Assembly: GCA_017792365.1 (NCBI GenBank)
Contig: CP051229.1
Span: 2,542,001 to 2,606,000, forward strand
Length of the DNA: 64,000 nucleotides
Direction of reading: 5' to 3'
DNA from: Hyphomonas sp.
Lineage (GTDB): Bacteria; Pseudomonadota; Alphaproteobacteria; Caulobacterales; Hyphomonadaceae
Part shown: positions 43,985 through 51,899 of the stretch, in pieces
How positions within the stretch are numbered: the stretch's first letter is position 1
Layout of the letters: each line of letters starts with the position of its first letter
The notes under the pieces: model-generated
Database searches by the model: none
What the model was told of the DNA's origin: nothing
The model's input: the letters and a program-made list of their open reading frames with translations, nothing else
Translations under genes and position numbers: made by a program

Positions 43985-44716
43985 ATGGACGTCCTTTCGG
44001 TATTCGCAAACCCGCACCGCTTCATGGGCGTGTCCAAGCCGTTCGCCTGGGGCTTTACCGTTCTTGGCTCCCTGCTGATCCTCTACGGCGTGTACCTCGG
44101 CCTGTACGAAGCCCCCACCGATTTCCGGCAGGGCGACGCGGCGCGGATCATGTTCGTGCACGTGCCGGCGGCGTGGCTCTGCATGTTCATCTTCGCATTC
44201 ATGGCGATTGCGAGTTTCATCTCTCTCGTCTGGCGTCATGCACTGGCGGATGTGGCGGCGAAGTCTGCCGCTCCGATCGGCGCGGCCTTCACCGCGGTCT
44301 GCCTGATGACCGGCTCGATCTGGGGTTATCCGATCTGGGGCACCTGGTGGGAGTGGGATGGCCGCATGACGTCGGTCCTGATCCTGTTCTTCATCTACCT
44401 CGGATACATCGCGATCTGGAATGCGATGGAGACGCCGCAGAAGGCTGCGCGCGCCGCCGCCATCGTGTGCCTGGTCGGGGCGATCAACCTGCCAGTCATC
44501 CATTTCTCGGTTGAGTGGTGGAACACGCTCCACCAGACCCGCACCTTCTTCACCGGCGGCGATGAAGCGACCTACGGTTTCAAGATCCCGATGTATGTCG
44601 TTGCGCTCGGCTATCTTAGCTTCTTTGGCGGCATCACGCTCTTCAACATGCGCTCGGAGGTCATGCTGACCCGGGCCGAAATGATGCTGCAGCGAAAACT
44701 CGCGGGAGCGGCCTGA
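43985..44716 (+). CDS. ccmC: Heme exporter CcmC
   Basis: 243 residues, six helices. The heme-handling WWD-type motif is GYPIWGTWWEWDGRMTS, and a conserved His is in FVHVPAAWLC. CcmC loads heme onto CcmE. A further conserved segment is IHFSVEWWNTLHQ. CcmE and the CcmFH lyase are not in the window. Confidence 0.95.
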   Translation: MDVLSVFANPHRFMGVSKPFAWGFTVLGSLLILYGVYLGLYEAPTDFRQGDAARIMFVHVPAAWLCMFIFAFMAIASFISLVWRHALADVAAKSAAPIGAAFTAVCLMTGSIWGYPIWGTWWEWDGRMTSVLILFFIYLGYIAIWNAMETPQKAARAAAIVCLVGAINLPVIHFSVEWWNTLHQTRTFFTGGDEATYGFKIPMYVVALGYLSFFGGITLFNMRSEVMLTRAEMMLQRKLAGAA

Positions 44717-44718
44717 AC

Positions 44719-44883
44719 ATGCCGGAATTCGACAAGTACGCACCTTACGTCTGGACCTGCTACGGCATCGCGATCGTGGTCCTTGTCGGGCTCGTCGCAT
44801 GGACGGCTTATCGCGCGCGCGAAGCAAAGCGGCGTCTTGATGTCGTGCAGGCCGATCGGAAACAAGGGAGCGCAAACCAATGA
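44719..44883 (+). CDS. ccmD: Heme exporter accessory protein CcmD
   Basis: 54 residues, easily missed because of its size. ATG 44719 follows the ccmC stop by two bases. The sequence starts MPEFDKYAPYVWTCYGI, has one membrane helix (AIVVLVGLVAWTAYRA) and a basic tail, the standard CcmD layout. Its stop overlaps the ccmG ATG as ATGA. It stabilises CcmC-CcmE. Confidence 0.88.
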   Translation: MPEFDKYAPYVWTCYGIAIVVLVGLVAWTAYRAREAKRRLDVVQADRKQGSANQ

Positions 44884-45413
44884 AACGATGGCTGGCCGCA
44901 ATCCCGCTCGCAATCCTGGTAGGACTGGTCGCAATCGCGACGGTTCGCCTGACCACGGACGACCCGAACACCGACTCGTTCGCCTCGCCGATGCGGCCGG
45001 CGCCGTCGTTCGACATGGCAACACTGGCGGGCGAGAACTACAATTTCGCGGCGGATGGCGAAGTCACGCTCGTCAATTTCTGGGCGACATGGTGTACGCC
45101 ATGCAAGGCCGAACACCCCGTGCTGGTCGACCTTGCAGAACAGGGCGTGCGGATCGTCGGCGTGCTCTACAAGGATGACGAACAGCTCGGCCGGGAATTG
45201 CTGGCGCGGGACGGAAACCCGTTCGAGGTTGTTGCGATGGACCCAACCGGGGATGCCGGCATCGCGTTTGGCATCGCCGGCGTGCCGGAGACCTTCCTCG
45301 TCGACAAGGACGGGATGATCATCAAGTCGATGCGGAGCCCGATCAATTACGATCACGCATCGCAATTCCTGCGGGCCTATGAGGCCGCCCGGTCCGAAGC
45401 CGGGGCGAGCTAG
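44880..45413 (+). CDS. ccmG: Thiol:disulfide interchange protein CcmG/DsbE
   Basis: 177 residues. N-terminal membrane anchor (LAAIPLAILVGLVAIATV) and a periplasmic thioredoxin domain with active site WCTPC (71-75), preceded by VNFWAT. The acidic insert GVLYKDDEQ and the cis-Pro loop GVPETFLVD are typical. It reduces apocytochrome c thiols for heme attachment. Last gene of ccmABCDG; its stop shares CTAG with the convergent MarR gene. Confidence 0.94.
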   Translation: MKRWLAAIPLAILVGLVAIATVRLTTDDPNTDSFASPMRPAPSFDMATLAGENYNFAADGEVTLVNFWATWCTPCKAEHPVLVDLAEQGVRIVGVLYKDDEQLGRELLARDGNPFEVVAMDPTGDAGIAFGIAGVPETFLVDKDGMIIKSMRSPINYDHASQFLRAYEAARSEAGAS

Positions 45414-46006
45414 CTCTTCGCCTTCTTCTTCCGTTTCTTGGTCTTCTTCGCCGACTTCACGATCTTGCGCGGTTTGTGCTCGGTCTGGACGGATTTCAGA
45501 TCTTCCTGTTCGGCGAGCTGTGCATCGATGGCTGCGCGCACGATCGCCTCCAGCGCCGTCTGGAAGGATTGCTGTCGCGTACGGGGCAGCAGCGAAACCA
45601 GTGCGTCATCCACGGCCTTCATTGCCGGCAATGCCTGGTCCAGCCGCCTGCGTCCGGCCTCGGTCAGCCAGACGCGTTTCGCGCGCGCGTCCTGACGGTC
45701 CTTCTTGCGCGACAGCAGGCCCTTGCGCTCCATGCGCGAAACCATTTCCGCCAGCGTCGAGCGGTCGACGCCCGTTGCGCGGACAAGCTCGGTCTGGCTC
45801 GCGCCCTCGGTCTCGGCGACAGCGCCGAGCAGTACCACCTGCCGAAGCGTGACATTGTCCGAGAGCCCGGAACGCGCAAAAATATCGGTGACGTATTGTT
45901 GCGCCCGTCGGAGGAGATGTGAGGGCGACTGCGACAGACGATAAATGTCGTCAGACTCAGCCTGCGTCCTGTCTGGTGGCCGAACGGTCTCGGTCGCCAT
46001 GTCCAT
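45410..46006 (-). CDS. MarR-family transcriptional regulator with a lysine-rich tail
   Basis: 198 residues from ATG 46006 (a second ATG is at 46000). The winged helix shows ASQTELVRATGVDRSTLAEM, VSRMERKGLLSRKKDRQDAR and RVWLTEAGRRRL. After the helical dimer region the protein ends in a run of lysines and arginines (IVKSAKKTKKRKKKAKS), unusual for MarR and likely to add nonspecific DNA affinity. Its target is unknown; it is divergent from the Nudix gene. Confidence 0.88.
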   Translation of the reverse strand: MDMATETVRPPDRTQAESDDIYRLSQSPSHLLRRAQQYVTDIFARSGLSDNVTLRQVVLLGAVAETEGASQTELVRATGVDRSTLAEMVSRMERKGLLSRKKDRQDARAKRVWLTEAGRRRLDQALPAMKAVDDALVSLLPRTRQQSFQTALEAIVRAAIDAQLAEQEDLKSVQTEHKPRKIVKSAKKTKKRKKKAKS

Positions 46007-46135
46007 GTCCCGCCCCGGCTGCCTGCATGCACCCATGTTCAACGCGGTGGAATAAAGCACACTAGAGTGACACTTATTTGTCGGTTGCTCCGTGTCCGGA
46101 CACGCCAACACTTAGGCCAACAGCGAGGAACGCCT

Positions 46136-46696
46136 GTGCCGCCAGAAAATCTGCCTGTTTCGTTCTCTGAAAAGACGCCGAGCGGCGACGACCGCAACCG
46201 GCGCATCTGCGATCACTGCGCCTTCATCGACTATGTGAACCCGCGCATCGTCGCCGGCGTGGTCGCCCATGACGATGACGGCCGCATCCTGATCTGCAAG
46301 CGCGCCATCGAGCCGCGAAAGGGGTTCTGGACGCTGCCTGCGGGCTTCATGGAGCGCGGTGAGAGCGTGGAGGAGGGCGCAATGCGCGAGGCGCGCGAGG
46401 AAGCGCATGCTCAGTTGGAGCTCGGTCCCATGCTGGCCGTATTCTCGATCCCCCGGATCAGCCAGGTCCAGATCTTCTTCCGCGCGAGGCTTCTGAACGA
46501 GCCGCAGCCGGGACCGGAAAGCGAGGCGGTGCGCCTCGTTCGCCGCGAGGAGATGCCGCTGAACGAGATTGCGTTTCCGTCCGTGCTGTGGGCGCTGGAG
46601 CAGTATGACCGCACGCGCGGCCTTGATGTCTTCCCGCCTGCAGGCAACCCGCCGGGAAGCGAGCGGCTTACGCGTCAGGGCCCTGCGGCTGACTAG
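46136..46696 (+). CDS. Nudix hydrolase with an N-terminal zinc-ribbon remnant
   Basis: 186 residues from GTG 46136 (GAGGAA just upstream). The Nudix box is GFMERGESVEEGAMREAREE, matching GX5EX7REUXEE. The N-terminal RICDHCAFIDYVNPRIVAGV, with one CxxC pair, is like ADP-ribose/NADH pyrophosphatase-type Nudix proteins. It would cleave a nucleoside diphosphate linked to another moiety. Its 3' end overlaps the convergent ispZ by 29 bases. Confidence 0.9.
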   Translation: MPPENLPVSFSEKTPSGDDRNRRICDHCAFIDYVNPRIVAGVVAHDDDGRILICKRAIEPRKGFWTLPAGFMERGESVEEGAMREAREEAHAQLELGPMLAVFSIPRISQVQIFFRARLLNEPQPGPESEAVRLVRREEMPLNEIAFPSVLWALEQYDRTRGLDVFPPAGNPPGSERLTRQGPAAD

Positions 46697-47345
46697 CGGC
46701 GTCCTCGTCAGCGATCTGGTGCTTCAGGAGGTAGGGCAGGTTCAGCAACATGAACGCGATCGAGATCGGGATCAGCAGGAAGACCTTTGAGTTGATCCAG
46801 AATTCTTCCGAGAAGTTGCGCCAGATCACCTCGTTGAGGATCGCGAGAAACACGTAGAAGCCCGCCCACCGCAGCGCGAACACTCTCCATGCGTGGTCCG
46901 GCAGCTTGAATGCGTGCTCGAACGCCGTCTTCCAGATGTTGCGGCCGATGGCCAGGCTTCCGAGAATCGTCCCCGCGAACAGGAGGTTGATGATTGTCGG
47001 CTTGATCTTGAGGAATTGCTTGTCCTGCAACGCGACGCCGATGGCGAAGAACACCGCGACGACGACCCCGGTGATCATCAGCATCGGCGGGATGCGCCGA
47101 CCCTGCATCATCGTCCACCCGATCACGCCAAGGATCGCAGCGGCAAAGACGCCTGTCGCCCAGTAGAGCGCCGTCTCTTCATTGAAGAGCGAGTTGCCTT
47201 CAGGAAGGCGCAGAAGAACGTTGTAGACGACAACGTAGAGCAGCACCGGACCGATATCGGTCCACAGGTTTCCGGCGCTCTGGGCGGCGGCCTTTGTGCC
47301 GCCCTGGTTGTCGGCGTCCGGAGTGTCGGCTTTGGGGTCGGTCAT
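46668..47345 (-). CDS. ispZ: Intracellular septation protein A (YciB/IspZ)
   Basis: 225 residues, five to six helices: LWTDIGPVLLYVVVYNVLLR, AAILGVIGWTMMQGRRIPPM, then the diagnostic DKQFLKIKPTIINLLFAGT and AWRVFALRWAGFYVFLAILN. The YciB family is needed for normal septation and envelope integrity. In alphaproteobacteria it lies near ftsY and the ccm genes, as here. Confidence 0.94.
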   Translation of the reverse strand: MTDPKADTPDADNQGGTKAAAQSAGNLWTDIGPVLLYVVVYNVLLRLPEGNSLFNEETALYWATGVFAAAILGVIGWTMMQGRRIPPMLMITGVVVAVFFAIGVALQDKQFLKIKPTIINLLFAGTILGSLAIGRNIWKTAFEHAFKLPDHAWRVFALRWAGFYVFLAILNEVIWRNFSEEFWINSKVFLLIPISIAFMLLNLPYLLKHQIADEDAASQPQGPDA

Positions 47346-47440
47346 GGGGGCCTGACGTGAGGTAACGGGATCGCACAGTTAGCGGCTGTGGCGAGGGTGA
47401 CACAACCCCTACGGATCAGCCGGGATGGAAGATCAACCGG

Positions 47441-48298
47441 TCAGGCGATCTGCAGCAGCACCAACCCTCCGGCCAGTGCGAACGCCGCCATTGTCCGTCG
47501 CGGGCCGAACCCCTCCTTGAGGAAGAACCAGCCCATCAGGGCCCCAAAAACGACCGCCGTTTCCCGCAGCGCAGAGATGTAGGCGACCGGCGCAACCGAG
47601 AAGCCATAAAGCGCCATGCCGAATGACAATACCGAGAGCGCGCCGGCTGAAACCCCATACCGCCATCGCGCAGCCAGCCCTGAAAGGTAGGCACCGCGCC
47701 GGTTGAAGACCGCAAAAGTGTTGAGCCCGATGAAGTCGAGCAGGAACAGCCAGACGATGAACGTGAACTGGCTGGGAGCGGTGCGCACGCCTTGCGCGTC
47801 GATGATGTTGTACATCGCCACGCCGATGCCGGTGATCACCGCCCAGAACAGTGCGGCGCGCTTGATCGACTTGTCGCCGATCCGTTCGGCTTCGGGCAGG
47901 GCGAAGACGATGGTCGCCAGGCTGGCGACGAGGAGGCCTGCGATCGCCAGCGGCTTGAGTTCCTCGCCAAGGATGACCAGCGCCGCGATGGCCGTCAGCA
48001 ATGGCGCCGAGCCGCGCATCACGGGAAAGACGAGCGACAGGTCGCCGCGATGCATCGCCCGGATCAGCGCGAATTGGTAGAACCAGTGCGCCGGCAGCGA
48101 CAGCGCCAGGATCGTCCAGGTCTGCGTGGTAGGTAGCGGAACGAAGAACGCGGCTGGCGCAACGATTGCCGCCCCTGACAGCGACAGCGTCGCGCGCGTC
48201 ATCAGGATATCGCCAGACGCTTTGACGAACGCGTTCGCTGCGGCAAGCGTAATTGCCGAGCCGAGCCCGAGAAGCAGCGCAAGTCCTGCAGGATCCAA
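47441..48298 (-). CDS. DMT superfamily (EamA-type) transporter
   Basis: 285 residues with ten helices in two EamA halves. The first has LAAANAFVKASGDILMTRAT and the repeat end SAPLLTAIAALVILGEELKP; the second ends RETAVVFGALMGWFFLKEGF. Substrate unknown; such proteins export amino acids or metabolites. It starts 2 bases after the ftsY stop, so it probably belongs to the mtaB-ftsY operon. Confidence 0.92.
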   Translation of the reverse strand: MDPAGLALLLGLGSAITLAAANAFVKASGDILMTRATLSLSGAAIVAPAAFFVPLPTTQTWTILALSLPAHWFYQFALIRAMHRGDLSLVFPVMRGSAPLLTAIAALVILGEELKPLAIAGLLVASLATIVFALPEAERIGDKSIKRAALFWAVITGIGVAMYNIIDAQGVRTAPSQFTFIVWLFLLDFIGLNTFAVFNRRGAYLSGLAARWRYGVSAGALSVLSFGMALYGFSVAPVAYISALRETAVVFGALMGWFFLKEGFGPRRTMAAFALAGGLVLLQIA

Positions 48299-48300
48299 GC

Positions 48301-49491
48301 CTACTGTCCTGCCGCTTCAAGCCCGACGAGCGCGCGTGCAAACGCGTTCGCGCTGAACGGATGCAGGTCCTCAGCCTTTTCGCCGACCCCCACGAAATGG
48401 ATCGGGATGTCGTACTTCTCTGCGATGGCGACGAGCACGCCTCCCTTCGCCGTGCCATCGAGTTTCGTCATCACGAGGCCGGTGACCCCTGCAGTGTAGC
48501 GGAAGGCTTCGACCTGCGAGAGCGCGTTCTGGCCGACAGTCGCGTCCAGAACCAGGATGACGTCGTGAGGCGCTGTCGGGTCGACCTTGCGGATCGCGCG
48601 CACGACCTTGGCCAGCTCCTCCATCAGCTCCGACTTGTTCTGCAGGCGCCCGGCGGTGTCGATCAGGACGAGGTCGTGACCATCCTTCTTCGCGGTGTCG
48701 ACGGCGTCGTAGGCGAGCCCGGAAGCATCGGCGCCGTTCGGCCGCGAAAGAAACGTTGCGTTGGCGCGCTCCGACCAGACTTTCAGCTGCTCAACCGCGG
48801 CGGCGCGGAAGGTATCACCCGCGGCCAGCAGGATGTTGGCGCCCTGAGCCGACAGCTTTGAAGCGATCTTGCCGATTGTCGTCGTCTTCCCGGATCCGTT
48901 GACGCCGACGAACAGCACCACCCGGGGGGAGGGACCGTCGGCGAAATCGACGATCTCTTCGCGAGGCTTGAGGATCTGGGTGATCTCGTCGGCGATCACG
49001 CCTCTGATCTCTGCGTCGCTGGTTTCCTTGTCCATCCGCGTCTTCGAGATCGCGCCGGTGATGCGTGAGGCAACCGAGCCGCCCATGTCAGACATGATGA
49101 GCAGGTCTTCGAGTTCATCCAGCGCATCCTGATCGATCCGGCGCGCGGAGAACGCCGACGCCAGCCCATCGCCCAGGCGTCCGGACGTGCGCTTGAGGCC
49201 ATCGGACAGCCGGTTGAGCAGGGCGGCCTCGCGCCGCGCCGCCTCTTCGGCCCGGCGCTGCGCGATCTTTTCCGCCGCCTTCTTGAGGCCGATCGGATCG
49301 TCCGGATCGACGTCTGCGGGCGGCGCAGTCGAAGTGGCCACCTCGCCTTTCTCCGCGGCAAGACGCGCGGCGACGCTCTCAATCCCCAGCGGATCATCGC
49401 CAGTTTCAATCGCAGGCGGTTGCTCGGGCGTCGCCGGATCGGTCACGACGCCGTCGGTCTGTTTCTTCTTCTTGCCCCACCAGAGGATCAT
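48301..49491 (-). CDS. ftsY: Signal recognition particle receptor FtsY
   Basis: 396 residues. A short acidic A domain (to ~90, ending with an AAEKIAQRRAEEAARRE helix) precedes the NG GTPase: G1 GVNGSGKTTTIGK, LLAAGDTFRAAAVEQL, G3 DTAGRLQNK, TKLDGTAKGG. Docks ribosome-SRP at the membrane. Start ATG 49491 overlaps the mtaB stop as ATGA. Confidence 0.96.
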   Translation of the reverse strand: MILWWGKKKKQTDGVVTDPATPEQPPAIETGDDPLGIESVAARLAAEKGEVATSTAPPADVDPDDPIGLKKAAEKIAQRRAEEAARREAALLNRLSDGLKRTSGRLGDGLASAFSARRIDQDALDELEDLLIMSDMGGSVASRITGAISKTRMDKETSDAEIRGVIADEITQILKPREEIVDFADGPSPRVVLFVGVNGSGKTTTIGKIASKLSAQGANILLAAGDTFRAAAVEQLKVWSERANATFLSRPNGADASGLAYDAVDTAKKDGHDLVLIDTAGRLQNKSELMEELAKVVRAIRKVDPTAPHDVILVLDATVGQNALSQVEAFRYTAGVTGLVMTKLDGTAKGGVLVAIAEKYDIPIHFVGVGEKAEDLHPFSANAFARALVGLEAAGQ

Positions 49492-50756
49492 GCAATGCGT
49501 CCCAGCAGTTCGGTTTCGGTGCTGTCGTAGAGTTCGATGGGCGCCGGCCTCCCATCGGCCGGTGTCTCGCCCACGAGCCGTATTGGAGCGAAGTCGGGCA
49601 GGCGCGCCCGCCCGCCGCTTTCCACCAGTGCAAGCTGTGTCGAGCCCACATGCCGATCGAGACGAAGCCTGAGCCGCTCGCCAGCCTTCGCCCGCAGGCG
49701 TGCGGCGCGCTCGCGGACGATCTCTTTCGCGACCTGGGGCATCCGCGCCGCCGGCGTTCCGGGACGCGCGGAGTAGGGGAAGACGTGCAGGTAGTCGAGC
49801 CCGCACTCGTCTGCGGCGCTGAGCGTGTTGGCGAACATTTCTCCCGTTTCGGTCGGGAAGCCCGCGATGAAGTCGGCCCCAAAGGCCATCTCCGGACGCG
49901 CGGCGCGCAGCCGGTGACAGAGTTCGATCGCGTCGGTCCGCGTATGCCGGCGTTTCATCCGTTTCAGGATCATGTCGTCGCCGGATTGGAAAGACAGATG
50001 TAGATAGGGCGCGATCCGCGGTTCGGTCGTGATCAGGTCGAACAGCCTGTCGTCGATCTCGATGGCGTCGATCGAAGACAGACGCAGCTGCGGCAATTCG
50101 GGCAGCGCATTCAGCACCTCGGCTACAAGATCGCCAAGCGTCAGCCCGTCATGCGACCAGGACGTCAGATCAACACCCGTCAGCACAATCTCGTAGTGTC
50201 CGGTTTCCACCAGCCTGCGCGCCTGCGCGACGACATCCGCTGGCGCGACCGAGCGGGAATTGCCGCGCCCGAACGGGATGATGCAGAAGGTACAGCGGTG
50301 ATCGCACCCGGTCTGCACCTGGACGAACGCACGCGCACGCCCCTCTATGCCCCCGACAGTGGGCGCACGGACGTCGCGCGCCAACATGATGTCGCCGACA
50401 TCTACACGACTGCCGGCTCCGTCACCGGCTGCGAATGTCGCCGGCGACAACTTCTCCAGATTGCCGATGACCCGCGAGACTTCCGGCATATCGGAAAATG
50501 TCTTGGGGTCGATCTGCGCCGCACAGCCTGTCGCGATGATGGTTGCGCCGGGTCGCGAGCGGGCCGTTCGCCGGATCGCCTGCCGCGCCTGCCGCACAGC
50601 CTCGCTGGTGACGGCGCACGTGTTCACGATCACCGTATCCGTGAGCCCCGCAGCTTCCGCATTCTGGCGGATGACCTCGGACTCATAGGCGTTCAGCCGA
50701 CAGCCCATGGTGTGGACGTCGACGCCGCGATGATCGGGGGCAGGTGGCTCGGCCAT
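49488..50756 (-). CDS. mtaB: tRNA (N6-threonylcarbamoyladenosine-2-methylthio)transferase
   Basis: 422 residues, radical-SAM methylthiotransferase. The N-terminal UPF0004 domain carries TMGCRLNAYES, NTCAVTSEA and TGCAAQ (auxiliary cluster). The radical-SAM motif is CDHRCTFCIIPFGRG, and a TRAM-like C-terminal domain follows. Makes ms2t6A37 in tRNA. The order mtaB-ftsY is conserved in alphaproteobacteria; here dapF is about 4.6 kb further upstream, separated by an inserted group. Confidence 0.94.
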   Translation of the reverse strand: MAEPPAPDHRGVDVHTMGCRLNAYESEVIRQNAEAAGLTDTVIVNTCAVTSEAVRQARQAIRRTARSRPGATIIATGCAAQIDPKTFSDMPEVSRVIGNLEKLSPATFAAGDGAGSRVDVGDIMLARDVRAPTVGGIEGRARAFVQVQTGCDHRCTFCIIPFGRGNSRSVAPADVVAQARRLVETGHYEIVLTGVDLTSWSHDGLTLGDLVAEVLNALPELPQLRLSSIDAIEIDDRLFDLITTEPRIAPYLHLSFQSGDDMILKRMKRRHTRTDAIELCHRLRAARPEMAFGADFIAGFPTETGEMFANTLSAADECGLDYLHVFPYSARPGTPAARMPQVAKEIVRERAARLRAKAGERLRLRLDRHVGSTQLALVESGGRARLPDFAPIRLVGETPADGRPAPIELYDSTETELLGRIA

Positions 50757-50805
50757 TGGCGGGACATAAGCCCGCCACCCGGGATTGTCACCCGTCGAGA
50801 ACCGC

Positions 50806-51255
50806 TCAGGCCAGCCGGTTGAGGACCTTGGCGAGCACCGCCGCCTCGCTTTCGGTGATCCCGCTCATCACGTTGGCGATTGCGGGGCGATAGACGTCCC
50901 ACATGGCCTTGCGGAGCTTCCGGCCGCTCGCGGTCAGTTCAAGCAGGTGGCCGCGCGCGTCCTCCGGGCATTTCAGCTTGATCACCTGTCCGTCATCGAC
51001 CAGCCGGTCGATCTGACGCGACACCTTGTAGCGCGGCAGAAACAGCAGGACGCCAAGATCGCGTGGCCGGATCGGCGCGCCGGCCCGGTCGATCGCCCAC
51101 AGGATCGAATAGGCGGCCAGATCGGGAAATCCGGCGCGCTTCAGCTCAAGGTCGACGCGCTCCTGCAGGAGCGGCGCAACCCGCTGCAGCGCGATCCACG
51201 CCTGGTGGGCGTTTTCTTCGAGAACTTTTTCGGCGTCGTTCCGTTGAATCTGCAT
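50806..51255 (-). CDS. MarR-family regulator of the FMN-reductase gene (predicted)
   Basis: 149 residues, winged helix with IRPRDLGVLLFLPRYKVSRQ and IDRLVDDGQVIKLKCPEDAR followed by GHLLELTASGRKL. Cys in LKCPEDARG might sense oxidants, but this is speculative. Divergent from the FMN reductase gene, with a perfect 16-base palindrome 13 bases before its own ATG, so autorepression and control of the neighbour are likely. Confidence 0.9.
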   Translation of the reverse strand: MQIQRNDAEKVLEENAHQAWIALQRVAPLLQERVDLELKRAGFPDLAAYSILWAIDRAGAPIRPRDLGVLLFLPRYKVSRQIDRLVDDGQVIKLKCPEDARGHLLELTASGRKLRKAMWDVYRPAIANVMSGITESEAAVLAKVLNRLA

Positions 51256-51267
51256 ACCGCCACACTA

Positions 51268-51283
51268 TGTTGCAAATGCAACA
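51268..51283. promoter_or_regulatory. Perfect palindrome, candidate MarR operator
   Basis: TGTTGCAAATGCAACA: two 7-bp arms around AA, between the divergent MarR and reductase genes (79 bases between ATGs). The size and position fit a MarR dimer site that covers both promoters. Confidence 0.75.
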
Positions 51284-51333
51284 ACAAGGCGCAAGCGCGC
51301 CAATCGATGCCATACATAGTCTGGAGAACCGAA

Positions 51334-51890
51334 ATGTCTAAGAAAGTCGGATTGATCGTAGGTTCGGTCCACCAGCCAAGTCTCACGCGGCGAGTGGCGC
51401 ACGCGATCCAGCCAGAGGCGCCCAACTCCCTCAGTTCGAAGAAATCCCGATCCAGCACCTTGGATATTACGACCAGTCGCTGGAAACGGAGAACCCTCCG
51501 GAGGATTGGACGGCGTTGCGCGAAGCTGTGCGCGCGAGCGATGCGATCCTGTTCATGACACCCGAATACAATCGCTCTGTCCCCGGCGTCCTGAAGAACG
51601 CGATCGATATTCTCTCGCGGCCATTCGGAAAGAGCGTGCTGATCGGCAAGCCCACGGCGATTGTCTCCGCCTCGCCGGGCGGTGTTGGCGGGTTCGGCGC
51701 AAACCAGCACCTGCGGACCATTCTCTCCGCACTGAACACGCCCCAGCTCCCCGGGCCGGAGATGTATATCGGCGGCGTCAACGACAAATGGTTCAACGAC
51801 GAGGGCAGGGCGGCGAACGACAGCACCCGCGAATATTTCGCCAAGTTCGGACGCAGCTTCGCCGACTGGATCGACCGCCACGCGGCCTGA
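51334..51890 (+). CDS. NADPH-dependent FMN reductase family protein, frame-broken
   Basis: Starts at ATG 51334 (GGAGA upstream) with KKVGLIVGSVHQPSLTRRVA, the flavin phosphate loop of this flavodoxin-fold family. One missing base near 51434 (NSLS then FEEIPIQHLGYYDQSLETE) links it to the open frame with FMTPEYNRSVPGVLKNAID, SASPGGVGGFGANQHLR and the end at 51890. About 186 residues when repaired, normal for the family. It could reduce quinones, azo compounds or free FMN. It converges on the molybdopterin oxidoreductase. Confidence 0.87.
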
Positions 51891-51899
51891 TCTAACGCG

